Made by a program: the position numbers and the translations under genes. From Dehalococcoidia bacterium (GTDB lineage: Bacteria > Chloroflexota > Dehalococcoidia > Bin125): 8,626 bases of DNA. The stretch covers positions 1-8,626 of the forward strand of contig RKRS01000064.1 in the NCBI GenBank assembly GCA_007571275.1, written 5' to 3'. The notes beneath the pieces are model-generated. The model had not been told where the DNA came from. It ran no database searches and was given only the letters and a program-made list of their open reading frames with translations. Positions 1 through 6,167 of the stretch are shown in pieces (positions within the stretch are counted from its first letter, which is position 1; every line of letters starts with the position of its first letter).

Positions 1-117
1 CCAGAACGGCAGACGCCAGTAATCCTCAAGGACTTCAGCCGTCGCTTCGGCGGCATTGGTATGGCGGGTCGATCCGACGCCACAGGGCAGGAGGGGCAGA
101 TGGATTGGTGCGTCCAC
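1..117 (-). CDS. Partial: N-terminus of a methionine synthase / uroporphyrinogen decarboxylase-like protein
   Basis: Reading the minus strand from a GTG at 117-115 gives 39 codons that stay open to the window edge, so only the N-terminus is visible. It contains GVGSTRHTNAAEA followed about 18 residues later by LPFW. From memory this resembles the start of the cobalamin-independent methionine synthase / uroporphyrinogen decarboxylase-like family, which typically begins G(I/V)GSxPHTDxxEA and continues with xPFWPQLP. The usual proline before HT is an arginine here. A purine-rich GAGAG lies about 10 bases upstream of the GTG and could serve as the ribosome binding site. The frame also stays open further upstream, with another GTG at 159-157, but the protein-like sequence begins near 117. 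The gene is divergent from nrdJ. That it is coding is fairly likely; the family call rests on a short motif and is moderate. It could also be a methylcobamide:CoM methyltransferase-type barrel. Confidence 0.55.
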   Translation of the reverse strand, partial: MDAPIHLPLLPCGVGSTRHTNAAEATAEVLEDYWRLPFW

Positions 118-202
118 GTTCTCAACTCTCTCGGTGGAGATGTTGGCAGCGACCGGCACGGGCCTGCCAGTGCGTCTAGTGTAGCCCTGCGGTCGAAATC
201 TG

Positions 203-294
203 CCCGGAAAACTCGCTGTGTGCAGCGAGCGGGAAGTCCGGCGCTTGCGCTGCGACGAAACCTACTCGGAGGACTCACTGTGTGCCCCGTGCTC
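203..294 (+). promoter_or_regulatory. Candidate structured leader element (hairpins plus near-direct repeat); strand uncertain
   Basis: A perfect 7-bp stem CTCGCTG/CAGCGAG (212-218 with 223-229, loop TGTG) sits inside an outer CCCG/CGGG stem (203-206 with 230-233) with a one-sided GAAAA bulge. Downstream, AGTCC (235-239) can pair with GGACT (271-275), and GAGC (227-230) with GCTC (291-294). GCAGCG (222-227) can alternatively pair with CGCTGC (248-253), which would exclude the first hairpin. The loop sequence recurs: ACTCGCTGTGTGC at 211-223 and ACTCACTGTGTGC at 273-285 differ by one base. The stretch GGGAAGTCCGG followed by GCGCTG and ACTCACTG is loosely like parts of a cobalamin riboswitch, but core elements are missing. 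It could be an RNA leader of nrdJ, of the minus-strand gene, or a protein-binding DNA site. Confidence 0.35.
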
Positions 295-330
295 AAAGCT
301 CCTGAATTTATGTCTATATGGAGGCTTCGA

Positions 331-363
331 ATGGCAAAGTCAGCTGTTGATTCGGCCGACTAG
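331..363 (+). other. Possible ten-codon leader peptide frame with ideal ribosome binding site
   Basis: GGAGG at 320-324 lies 6 bases before an ATG at 331, which opens a frame of ten codons (MAKSAVDSAD) ending in TAG at 361-363. The spacing is ideal and the surrounding DNA is AT-richer than the genes. The peptide has no run of one amino acid that would mark a classical attenuator. It is in the same frame as a longer open stretch starting at 61, but only this end has a good start site. It may be a chance site. Confidence 0.2.
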
Positions 364-403
364 CATCAGTAGTCTGTGATCGGTTCAACTGTTAATACTG
401 TTG
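347..403 (+). promoter_or_regulatory. Weak promoter / operator candidates for nrdJ
   Basis: TTGATT at 347-352 and TAGTCT at 370-375 are 17 bases apart and form a weak housekeeping-type promoter. A second possibility is an extended -10 (TG at 390-391, TAATAC at 393-398). The same place carries ACTGTT twice with a 9-base period (388-393 and 397-402) and partial dyad symmetry, CAAC at 386-389 with GTTG at 400-403, which could be an operator. None of these is strong enough to be sure of. Confidence 0.2.
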
Positions 404-526
404 AGCATTTGTGCGCTCCACAAAGTGTTGGCCTGCCCTCACTGACCGGAGATAGGAGCACAACAAAGGAACCGCCGGTGGCACTGGCTTGCAATTTACG
501 AACAAGCATGTCACATTAAATGACCT

Positions 527-531
527 AGGAG
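527..531 (+). promoter_or_regulatory. Ribosome binding site of nrdJ
   Basis: AGGAG lies 7 bases before the ATG at 539, which supports that start over later in-frame ATG codons. Confidence 0.75.
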
Positions 532-538
532 CGCGGAC

Positions 539-3421
539 ATGGCTCACATCGACGACCACTCCGATGTGGCTGACGAGGCGACCACTGCGTTCGCCGGGGA
601 GGCTGCCGTCGAGGAGCATGCCGCTGCCCCCACTGCCGCTCGCGCTGTGCGCGAGCCCCTGATTGGCCGATACTTCACGCAGCCCGGCGAGGACGTCTAC
701 GCGCAGATCGAGTGGACGTATCGCACCGCGGCGATCACCTCCGATACCGGCGACACGATCTTCGAGCAGACCGACATCGAGACGCCGTCCTTCTGGTCAC
801 AGACCGCGACCAACATTGTCGCCTCGAAGTACTTCTGGGGCGAAGCGGGGACTCCGCAGCGCGAGACCTCGATGAAGACGCTGGTTGACCGCGTCGTCGA
901 GACGATCACGCGTTGGGGTCGTGAAGGCGGCTATTTCAACGACGGCGCGGCGGCGTCAGCGTTCGCGCAGGAGCTGCGCTATCTGCTGATCAACCAACAC
1001 GCGGCATTTAACTCGCCGGTCTGGTTCAACGTCGGCATCGAGGAGACGCCGCAGTGCTCGGCCTGCTTCATCAACTCCGTCGAGGATTCGATGGAGTCGA
1101 TCATGGACCTGGCCAAGCGTGAGGCGCTGCTCTTCAAGTGGGGCAGCGGCACCGGCTCGAACCTGTCGACCCTGCGCTCGAGTCGGGAGTCGCTGACTGG
1201 CGGCGGCAAGGCGTCGGGACCGGTGTCCTTCATGCGCGGCTACGACGCATTCGCCAACGTGATCAAGTCCGGCGGCAAGACCCGTCGCGCGGCAAAGATG
1301 ATCATCCTCAACACCGATCACCCCGACGTAATGGATTTCATCAACTGCAAGGCCGACGAGGAGCGCAAGGCGTGGGCGTTGATCGATGCCGGCTATGACG
1401 GCTCGCTGAATGGCGACGCCTATTCTTCGGTCTCGTTCCAAAACGCCAATCACTCGGTCCGTGTCACGGATGAGTTCATGCAGGCGGTCGAAGCGAATGG
1501 GATGTGGTCGACGCGTGAGGTCGTCACCGGCGAGGTTGTCGATCAGATTCCGGCGCGGGAGATTCTGCGCGCCATCTCGGCGGCGACGCACCAGTGCGGC
1601 GACCCGGGCATGCAGTTCGACACTGTGATCAACGACTGGCACACATGCTCGAACACCGATCGCATCTACGCATCGAATCCATGCTCCGAGTACATGTTCC
1701 TCGACGACACGGCCTGCAATCTCGCCTCGCTGAACCTACTCAAGTTCTACGACCTCGAGACGCACGAATTCGATGCTGAGGCATACCGCCACGCCTGCCG
1801 TGTGATGATCACGGCGCAGGAAATTCTGGTCTCGAACGCGTCTTACCCGTCACCGCTGATCGCTGAGAACTCGGAAAAATACCGACCGCTCGGGCTCGGT
1901 TACACGAACCTCGGCGCGCTGTTGATGGCCCGCGGCCTGCCCTATGACTCCGTCGAAGGCCGCGCACTGGCAGCCACGGTCACCGCGCTGATGACCGGCG
2001 AGGCCTATCTGCAATCGGCACGAATCGCCGAGCGCATTGGCCCGTTCTCCGGATACGCAGCGAACCGAGATTCGTTCCTGCGCGTGATGCGCAAGCATCA
2101 GGCGGCCGTTGGCAGGATCGATGGTCTGCAGAGCGTGCCCGGTGTGGTCCGCGCCGCTGCGGAGGACGCCTGGCGACAGGCCGTCGCCCTGGGCGAGGCG
2201 CACGGCTATCGCAACGCGCAGGCCACCGTCCTGGCGCCGACAGGGACGATCGCCTTCATGATGGACTGCGATACCACCGGCGTCGAGCCGGATATCTCGC
2301 TGGTGAAGTTCAAGAACCTGTCCGGGGGGGGATACTTCAAGATCGTCAACCGCACCGTGCCCGCCGCGCTGCGTCGGCTGGGCTACGCAGAAGACGTGAT
2401 CGAGCGCATCGGCAAGCGCATCGACGACAGCGGAACGATTGAAGGTTCTGCCGACCTCAATCCTGAACACTTGGCGATCTTCGACTGCGCGTTCAAAGCG
2501 CAGTCAGGACAGCGCAGCATCGCGCCGTCTGGTCACATCCGAATGCTGGGCGCCGTGCAGCCGTTCCTCTCGGGCGCGGTATCCAAGACGGTCAACGTGC
2601 CGGAGCATACGACCGTCGAAGAAATCATGCAGACCTACATCGACGCCTGGAAACTGGGCGTCAAGGCGGTCGCCATCTACCGCGACAACTCGAAACGCAT
2701 CCAGCCGTTGGAAACGGGAGAGCGCACTGGCGAAGCCGTCGCGGATGTGAAGAGCGAGCCTGGACCGTCGTTGCCGAGCGACACGCCTGTCGTCCTGGAG
2801 AGCGCCAAGTCGCCGCCCGCCTATCGCCGACACCGATTGCCGGACGAACGCAAGGCGTTGACACACAAATTCACGATCGGCGAGCACGAGGGGTACATGA
2901 CGATCGGCGAATTCGAGGACGGCAACCCCGGTGAGGTGTTCGTCCATATCTCGAAGGAAGGCTCGGCGGTCTCAGGCCTGATGGACGCCGTGGGGACATT
3001 GACGTCCGTCGCGTTGCAGTCGGGGGTACCGCTCTCGACGCTGGTCAAGAAGTTTGCGCACATGCGCTTCGAGCCGAGCGGCTGGACCCGGTCGAAGGAG
3101 ATCCCGCACGCCGACTCCATCCTCGACTACGTATTCCGCTGGATGGGAACGAAGTACCTCATCGATGAGTCAGCTGACAGCATCGCCAAGCAGGGTCGGA
3201 TGGCGATGTCGCCAGACGAAGTCAAGCTGGCGGATGAGTCAGCTGGGCCGGCTCCGGTCATGCCAGCAGCGGCGAGACTGCCGTTGGTCGACGATGTGAC
3301 GCAGAGCGGATTCCAGAATCAGCTCGACGCGCCGCCGTGCGCCGAATGCGGCTCGATCATGGTGCGGTCTGGCTCCTGCTTCCGCTGCATGAACTGTGGC
3401 GCGACCTCGGGTTGCTCATAG
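539..3421 (+). CDS. nrdJ: Class II (adenosylcobalamin-dependent) ribonucleotide reductase
   Basis: This cytoplasmic enzyme reduces ribonucleotides to deoxyribonucleotides, using a cysteine radical generated from adenosylcobalamin, so it needs neither an iron subunit nor a glycyl-radical activase. After a variable acidic N-terminus (about 1-38) comes the B12-dependent RNR N-terminal region (about 40-150), with WSQTATNIVASKYFWG. The catalytic barrel carries QCSACF (C173, C176), GSGTGSNLS, the block IKSGGKTRRAAKM, the catalytic NPCSE (N380, C382, E384), a further cysteine C393 eleven residues later, and the PTGTI phosphate loop (567-571). By homology to Thermotoga NrdJ, C382 is the thiyl-radical cysteine and C176 and C393 the redox pair. 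A TSCPD-type domain follows (about 770-885), then a variable linker and a tail with CAEC (934-937) and CFRCMNC (947-953), suited to re-reducing the active site or binding zinc. The 960 residues fit the long form of the family. The start is supported by AGGAG 7 bases upstream. Confidence 0.96.
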   Translation: MAHIDDHSDVADEATTAFAGEAAVEEHAAAPTAARAVREPLIGRYFTQPGEDVYAQIEWTYRTAAITSDTGDTIFEQTDIETPSFWSQTATNIVASKYFWGEAGTPQRETSMKTLVDRVVETITRWGREGGYFNDGAAASAFAQELRYLLINQHAAFNSPVWFNVGIEETPQCSACFINSVEDSMESIMDLAKREALLFKWGSGTGSNLSTLRSSRESLTGGGKASGPVSFMRGYDAFANVIKSGGKTRRAAKMIILNTDHPDVMDFINCKADEERKAWALIDAGYDGSLNGDAYSSVSFQNANHSVRVTDEFMQAVEANGMWSTREVVTGEVVDQIPAREILRAISAATHQCGDPGMQFDTVINDWHTCSNTDRIYASNPCSEYMFLDDTACNLASLNLLKFYDLETHEFDAEAYRHACRVMITAQEILVSNASYPSPLIAENSEKYRPLGLGYTNLGALLMARGLPYDSVEGRALAATVTALMTGEAYLQSARIAERIGPFSGYAANRDSFLRVMRKHQAAVGRIDGLQSVPGVVRAAAEDAWRQAVALGEAHGYRNAQATVLAPTGTIAFMMDCDTTGVEPDISLVKFKNLSGGGYFKIVNRTVPAALRRLGYAEDVIERIGKRIDDSGTIEGSADLNPEHLAIFDCAFKAQSGQRSIAPSGHIRMLGAVQPFLSGAVSKTVNVPEHTTVEEIMQTYIDAWKLGVKAVAIYRDNSKRIQPLETGERTGEAVADVKSEPGPSLPSDTPVVLESAKSPPAYRRHRLPDERKALTHKFTIGEHEGYMTIGEFEDGNPGEVFVHISKEGSAVSGLMDAVGTLTSVALQSGVPLSTLVKKFAHMRFEPSGWTRSKEIPHADSILDYVFRWMGTKYLIDESADSIAKQGRMAMSPDEVKLADESAGPAPVMPAAARLPLVDDVTQSGFQNQLDAPPCAECGSIMVRSGSCFRCMNCGATSGCS
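3164..3245 (+). repeat. 13-base direct repeat in the nrdJ linker
   Basis: GATGAGTCAGCTG occurs at 3164-3176 and exactly again at 3233-3245, 69 bases apart and in the same frame, encoding DESAD and DESAG. It falls in the variable linker between the TSCPD domain and the cysteine tail. It may be a small internal duplication or chance in a low-complexity linker. Confidence 0.6.
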
Positions 3422-3425
3422 CGCT

Positions 3426-4169
3426 TCAGCGGGATTCTTCCAGCTGCTTGAGCAGTCTGCGTCGACGGCGCTCGTATTCGGTCTGTGAGAGCATGGGCCG
3501 CTCCAGTTCAAGCGCCTCGAGCTTGGGAGAGGTTGGTAGCGATTTCGGCGTTGGTCGTCGCGCGTCGCTGCGACCGACAGCGCGGCTCGACACTGCGACA
3601 GCGGGCGGAATCGGTTTCACTCGCGGACCACTCGGCGCGGGTGGTGGCAGCCGCACGTCCTGCTGATTGAACTGCGGCTCGGGCTTGGCAAGCTCCGGCG
3701 CTTCGCGTCGCACGACGACCAGAGTTCCAACCGTTCGATCGTGGACGCACTGGCGGTCAGGGTTCATCAGGATCCAGGCGGCGTTGATGGTTGGGCCGAG
3801 CAAGACCGAGGCGTAGCCAAGCAAACCAAGCAGCAGCCGTTTGATCACAAGCTCACGCACCCACATCCGCTGAGGGGTGATTGGTTGCCCTGACTCGTGG
3901 ATGACATACAAATCGAGCAACGACTTGGCTGGCGACTGACCGTCACGCGAGGAGAACCACATCCAGTACAGCCAGATCGGCAGCAGCACGAACATGAGCA
4001 GGTCCAGGAGCTCGCCGGCGAGCCGACGCAGATATGGCGCCGCGTAGTCACCCGAGGTCGGGTGCGACATGAGCACACCGCACTTACTGCAGAACACACC
4101 GACGCCCGGATACTCGTCACATACGGGACAGTGCTCGGGGCGCAGCGCGCGAGGCCGAGGGGTGGACAT
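3426..4169 (-). CDS. Zinc-ribbon / RDD-family membrane protein with SHOCT-like tail
   Basis: Third of three tandem RDD proteins, 247 residues. An N-terminal zinc ribbon (C14xxC17, C27xxC30) precedes an RDD domain: R48-R49 and D56 in the first hydrophobic segment (about 54-72), then GQSPAKSLLDLYVI (77-90) matching the RDD loop signature, a second hydrophobic stretch (about 107-135), and RQCVHD (139-144) leading to TLVVV. Unlike its two neighbours it has a long proline- and arginine-rich tail (154-215) ending in a segment (216-247) with SQTEYERRRRRLLKQL that resembles the short SHOCT motif. The family is found in bacterial inner membranes and its function is mostly unknown, so none is assigned. 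The ATG at 4169 has GGAGG 6 bases upstream. The gene follows the preceding RDD gene by 43 bases and ends 4 bases from the convergent nrdJ stop. Confidence 0.85.
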   Translation of the reverse strand: MSTPRPRALRPEHCPVCDEYPGVGVFCSKCGVLMSHPTSGDYAAPYLRRLAGELLDLLMFVLLPIWLYWMWFSSRDGQSPAKSLLDLYVIHESGQPITPQRMWVRELVIKRLLLGLLGYASVLLGPTINAAWILMNPDRQCVHDRTVGTLVVVRREAPELAKPEPQFNQQDVRLPPPAPSGPRVKPIPPAVAVSSRAVGRSDARRPTPKSLPTSPKLEALELERPMLSQTEYERRRRRLLKQLEESR

Positions 4170-4175
4170 CAGTGG

Positions 4176-4189
4176 CCTCCGAGCGGAGG
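4176..4189 (-). promoter_or_regulatory. Hairpin enclosing the ribosome binding site of the third RDD gene
   Basis: In the 43-base spacer, CCTCC (complement of 4185-4189) and GGAGG (complement of 4176-4180) form a 5-bp stem with loop GCTC. GGAGG is the ribosome binding site of the gene starting at 4169, so the stem would hide it. The stop codon of the upstream gene lies 23 bases before the hairpin. Confidence 0.45.
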
Positions 4190-4212
4190 TTACGACAGAA
4201 CAACAGGGAACG

Positions 4213-4770
4213 TCAGCGCTGTTCCCTGGCTCTCTCGACCACGAGCGTGTTCAGGATCTTGTCGTGGAGCGTCTGCCGGTCGCGATCCCAGAGCAGCCAG
4301 GCGGCATCGAACAGTGAGACCGCCCAAAACAGGACCGTAAGCCATAACCAGAGGAACAAGAGTTCCTCGACTGTGCCCGCCACAGCGCCGAGCAACGCCA
4401 AGAGGGCGACGGCAGCGACTCCGATCGCCGCATCCCAGCCGAACTCGCGTAGCCAGACATATGCGGCGTCGGCTTGCTCGCCGGTGGTTCGAACGATGTA
4501 GAGACCAAGCAGGGACTTGCCGGGCGACTGACCGTGCGGCGCGACAATGGCCAACCAGATCAGCCAACCAATCCCAGCCGTCAACCAGATGATGAGGTAG
4601 TCGAGCGCGAACGCGCCGAGCCGTAACCGGCGGGTGGCCGCATACGAGTTGCGCTGGCGATCAATGCTCAGCACACCACAGCTGGCGCAGAACAATGCGC
4701 CCGGGCCCGATGGCTGGTGGCAGACGTCGCACTCGAGGACGAAACGGCGCGGAGCTGATTGCGCGGTCAT
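4213..4770 (-). CDS. Zinc-ribbon / RDD-family membrane protein
   Basis: Second of three tandem RDD proteins, 185 residues and the most compact. A zinc ribbon (C14xxC17, C28xxC31) is followed by RRLRLGAFALDYLI with D57 in the first membrane segment (about 53-75), the loop GQSPGKSLLGLYIV (80-93), a very hydrophobic region from about 110 to 160 that can hold two membrane spans, and a C-terminal RQTLHDKILNTLVVE with H169 and D170. The stop codon of the upstream RDD gene overlaps this ATG as ATGA (4770-4767), indicating translational coupling. The only candidate ribosome binding site, GGAG, is 11 bases upstream and lies inside a palindrome. The role is unknown; the zinc ribbon could mediate protein contacts on the cytoplasmic side. 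Confidence 0.88.
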   Translation of the reverse strand: MTAQSAPRRFVLECDVCHQPSGPGALFCASCGVLSIDRQRNSYAATRRLRLGAFALDYLIIWLTAGIGWLIWLAIVAPHGQSPGKSLLGLYIVRTTGEQADAAYVWLREFGWDAAIGVAAVALLALLGAVAGTVEELLFLWLWLTVLFWAVSLFDAAWLLWDRDRQTLHDKILNTLVVERAREQR

Positions 4771-5468
4771 AAAGCGCGGAGCTCCGCGCTGTGCTGACGA
4801 ACCGGGCGAATGCGGACAACGAGCGTCCGGAACAGCCGATCATGAATCGTTTGCTTATCCGTCCCGGCGAAGATGAAAGACGCGTCGGATAGCAGGACCA
4901 GAAACACCAGGAAGCCCAACAGCTGCGTCACCGCGTCGGGTGGAGAGATTATTGGCTCCCCGAACAACGATGGTGCAACGACGAAAAACTGAAACAGGCC
5001 TTCACGTCGCCAGTTGAGCCCGGTCGAGGCTTGGCTACCGTCAGCGTTGATGATCTGTATCCGCAGAATCTGCTTGCCGGGCGTCTGACCACGTGGGGCG
5101 ACGGCGGCGAACCAGAGAAACCAGATACCGATCGCAATCAACGTGCTCACGTTGATGTCGCCGAGCTGGAGCGTGTCCTGATCCTGTAGATCAATGTCTA
5201 CAAATCCGGCGGCATCAAGCACAACGAACACGATCATGCCAAGTAACACCACGATCAGCGTGTCGAGTAAACGCGCTCCCAGACGCAGCCAGCGCGAGGC
5301 GGCATAGCGCACTGTGTGTCCGCGCTCAGCGTCGTCGCGGAGAGCGTCGCAGCTGGTGCAGAATTTGGCGCCCAGTTGTGTCTCGCCGGAGCAAGCCGCG
5401 CAGATGGCGCCGTATTGTCCGGGCGCGCGCTGATACGGATCGGTCGGCAACGGTTCGAAGCGGCCCAC
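4767..5468 (-). CDS. Zinc-ribbon / RDD-family membrane protein
   Basis: First of three tandem RDD proteins, 233 residues. The start is GTG at 5468-5466 with AAGGAG 8 bases upstream. A zinc ribbon (C23xxC26, C37xxC40) leads into SRWLRLGARLLDTLIVVL with D69 in the first membrane segment (about 64-84). A polar stretch rich in Asp and Gln (85-106), probably outside the membrane, is absent from the compact neighbour. A second segment (about 108-125) is followed by GQTPGKQILRIQII (127-140), a third segment (about 183-202), and the terminal KQTIHDRLFRTLVV with H209 and D210. It follows the PHP gene by 23 bases and overlaps the next gene by 4 bases, so the four minus-strand genes look like one operon. 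Family membership is confident; function is not assigned. Confidence 0.88.
   Translation of the reverse strand: MGRFEPLPTDPYQRAPGQYGAICAACSGETQLGAKFCTSCDALRDDAERGHTVRYAASRWLRLGARLLDTLIVVLLGMIVFVVLDAAGFVDIDLQDQDTLQLGDINVSTLIAIGIWFLWFAAVAPRGQTPGKQILRIQIINADGSQASTGLNWRREGLFQFFVVAPSLFGEPIISPPDAVTQLLGFLVFLVLLSDASFIFAGTDKQTIHDRLFRTLVVRIRPVRQHSAELRAL
4773..4790 (-). promoter_or_regulatory. Perfect 18-base palindrome at the junction of the first and second RDD genes
   Basis: AGCGCGGAGCTCCGCGCT is its own reverse complement. As RNA it can form a 7-bp GC-rich stem with loop AGCT. It codes the end of the first RDD protein (codons for SAELRA) and contains the GGAG before the second RDD gene, whose ATG begins 2 bases after the palindrome. 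It could couple translation, or reduce downstream expression since it is followed by TTT. Confidence 0.5.
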
Positions 5469-5476
5469 TCGACTTG

Positions 5477-5503
5477 CTCCTTGCCCTGAGCTTAGTCGGG
5501 CAA
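5477..5503 (-). promoter_or_regulatory. Hairpin abutting the ribosome binding site of the first RDD gene
   Basis: On the minus strand TTGCCC (complement of 5503-5498) and GGGCAA (complement of 5486-5481) form a 6-bp stem with an 11-base loop. The loop holds the TAA stop of the PHP gene, and the last two stem bases overlap AAGGAG (complement of 5482-5477) of the GTG start at 5468. A ribosome finishing the PHP gene would open the stem. Confidence 0.45.
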
Positions 5504-6085
5504 CGCGGTCGGTCGATAATCTTTGCTGCGCAGCGCGGCCAGCAAATCGGCGACGGTTTCGATCTGAGCAGCGAATTCCGTCGCTGCGGTTCCGACCTCA
5601 TGCATCGCGTGGGAGTCGCTCCCGCCGATCGGGGGGAGCGGTCTGGTTCGCCCCCGCGAGGACGCGCTCTGATTCTGCAACGGGCCGTCGCAACCGTTGA
5701 GACCTTCGACGCCATCGAACAGCTCCATCGCCGCTCGTGGGACGCGCAGGCCGGGGTCGCGGGCAGGATGAGCGAGGAACATCAGCGCGTTGCGTTCGTC
5801 GCAGAGCGCCCGCAGTCGCCTGGCGTCGGTGATGCGCGGCACGAGCGCGTCCAGTCCGTAGACGAGCACGTGCCCCAACTCGGTGGTGACCTCCACCCCA
5901 GGCAACACCAGGATGCCAACCTGTTCGGTCAGCTGGGCAGCGCGCTCAGCAGGCCAAACCAGATCGTGTTCGGTGAGGACCACTCCATCGATCCCGCATT
6001 CCGCAGCGCGCGTGAGCGCTTCATGGGGAAGGAGGTTGCTGTCGGTGGAGTAGACCGACGTATGCGTATGCATGTCGATGAGCAT
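5492..6085 (-). CDS. PHP-domain metal-dependent phosphoesterase
   Basis: This soluble 197-residue protein is a single PHP domain with its metal-binding motifs intact: DMHTHTSVYSTDS (H6, H8, D15), TEHD (38-41, with H40 and D41), GVEV (E65), GHVLVYG (H72), AHPAR (H106), EGLNG (127-131) and GGSDSH (D157, H159). PHP proteins hydrolyse phosphoester bonds with a cluster of two or three metal ions. The short form seen here includes nucleotide phosphatases and many uncharacterised proteins, so the substrate is open. The ATG at 6085 is preceded by an in-frame TGA 12 bases upstream, which excludes a longer protein, but no good ribosome binding site is seen. A second ATG four codons in would remove only MLID. 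It appears to lead the operon with the three RDD genes (23-base gap). Its job there is unknown. Confidence 0.88.
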   Translation of the reverse strand: MLIDMHTHTSVYSTDSNLLPHEALTRAAECGIDGVVLTEHDLVWPAERAAQLTEQVGILVLPGVEVTTELGHVLVYGLDALVPRITDARRLRALCDERNALMFLAHPARDPGLRVPRAAMELFDGVEGLNGCDGPLQNQSASSRGRTRPLPPIGGSDSHAMHEVGTAATEFAAQIETVADLLAALRSKDYRPTALPD

Positions 6086-6167
6086 CTGGATAAAGCGTCA
6101 CGCGTGAGCGGGTGTGGGTCAACCTTCCGCAAGTCAGCGACAGTGATACAGGTTGTACGATCCGCAC
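6086..6167. promoter_or_regulatory. Divergent promoter region between the PHP-RDD operon and the cofDC operon
   Basis: This is the only space from which both operons can start. On the plus strand TACGAT (6156-6161) lies 6 bases before a GTG at 6168, the spacing expected of a -10 element for a leaderless message; the upstream GTCAGC at 6133-6138 is a poor -35. On the minus strand TTGACC (complement of 6122-6117) resembles a -35, but no convincing -10 lies at the right distance. No clear operator palindrome is seen. Confidence 0.4.

Larger units (their letters stand above)
118..538. other. Divergent intergenic region upstream of nrdJ
   Basis: This stretch of 421 bases separates the partial minus-strand gene from nrdJ. 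No long frame here has protein-like sequence. A frame running from 61 to 363 on the plus strand overlaps the partial gene and has no recognisable protein character. The first half is GC-rich and holds a hairpin-rich element (203-294). The second half is visibly more AT-rich, as expected for promoter DNA, and holds a ten-codon frame (331-363), a repeat around 386-403 and the nrdJ ribosome binding site. I could not find a NrdR-box pair (consensus close to ACACAATATATTGTGT). Confidence 0.7.

Noticed and set aside
181..300. Canonical cobalamin riboswitch upstream of nrdJ
   Set aside because: GGGAAGTCCGG, GCGCTG and ACTCACTG recall parts of the motif, but the CCCGC-ACUGU core and the later GGGAAGG block are absent on the plus strand, and nothing matches on the minus strand.
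61..363. 100-residue frame on the plus strand
   Set aside because: It overlaps the better-supported minus-strand gene start, crosses the hairpin region, has no ribosome binding site at 61 and no protein-like sequence. Only its last ten codons follow a good start site.
403..538. NrdR-box pair controlling nrdJ
   Set aside because: No stretch approaches the 16-base palindromic consensus, and no two similar sites have the expected spacing.
956..1642. 228-residue minus-strand frame inside nrdJ
   Set aside because: Antisense shadow of a strongly conserved gene; Arg/Ala/Val-rich with no recognisable motifs.
1850..2470. 206-residue minus-strand frame inside nrdJ
   Set aside because: Antisense shadow caused by GC-rich codon use; no family features.
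3422..3440. Terminator hairpin CGCTTCAGCG at the nrdJ end
   Set aside because: The stem leaves only a 2-base loop, or 3 bp with a 4-base loop, and there is no T-run.
3337..3666. 109-residue plus-strand frame spanning the nrdJ end and the third RDD gene
   Set aside because: Out of frame with nrdJ and antisense to the RDD tail; no start site and no protein features.
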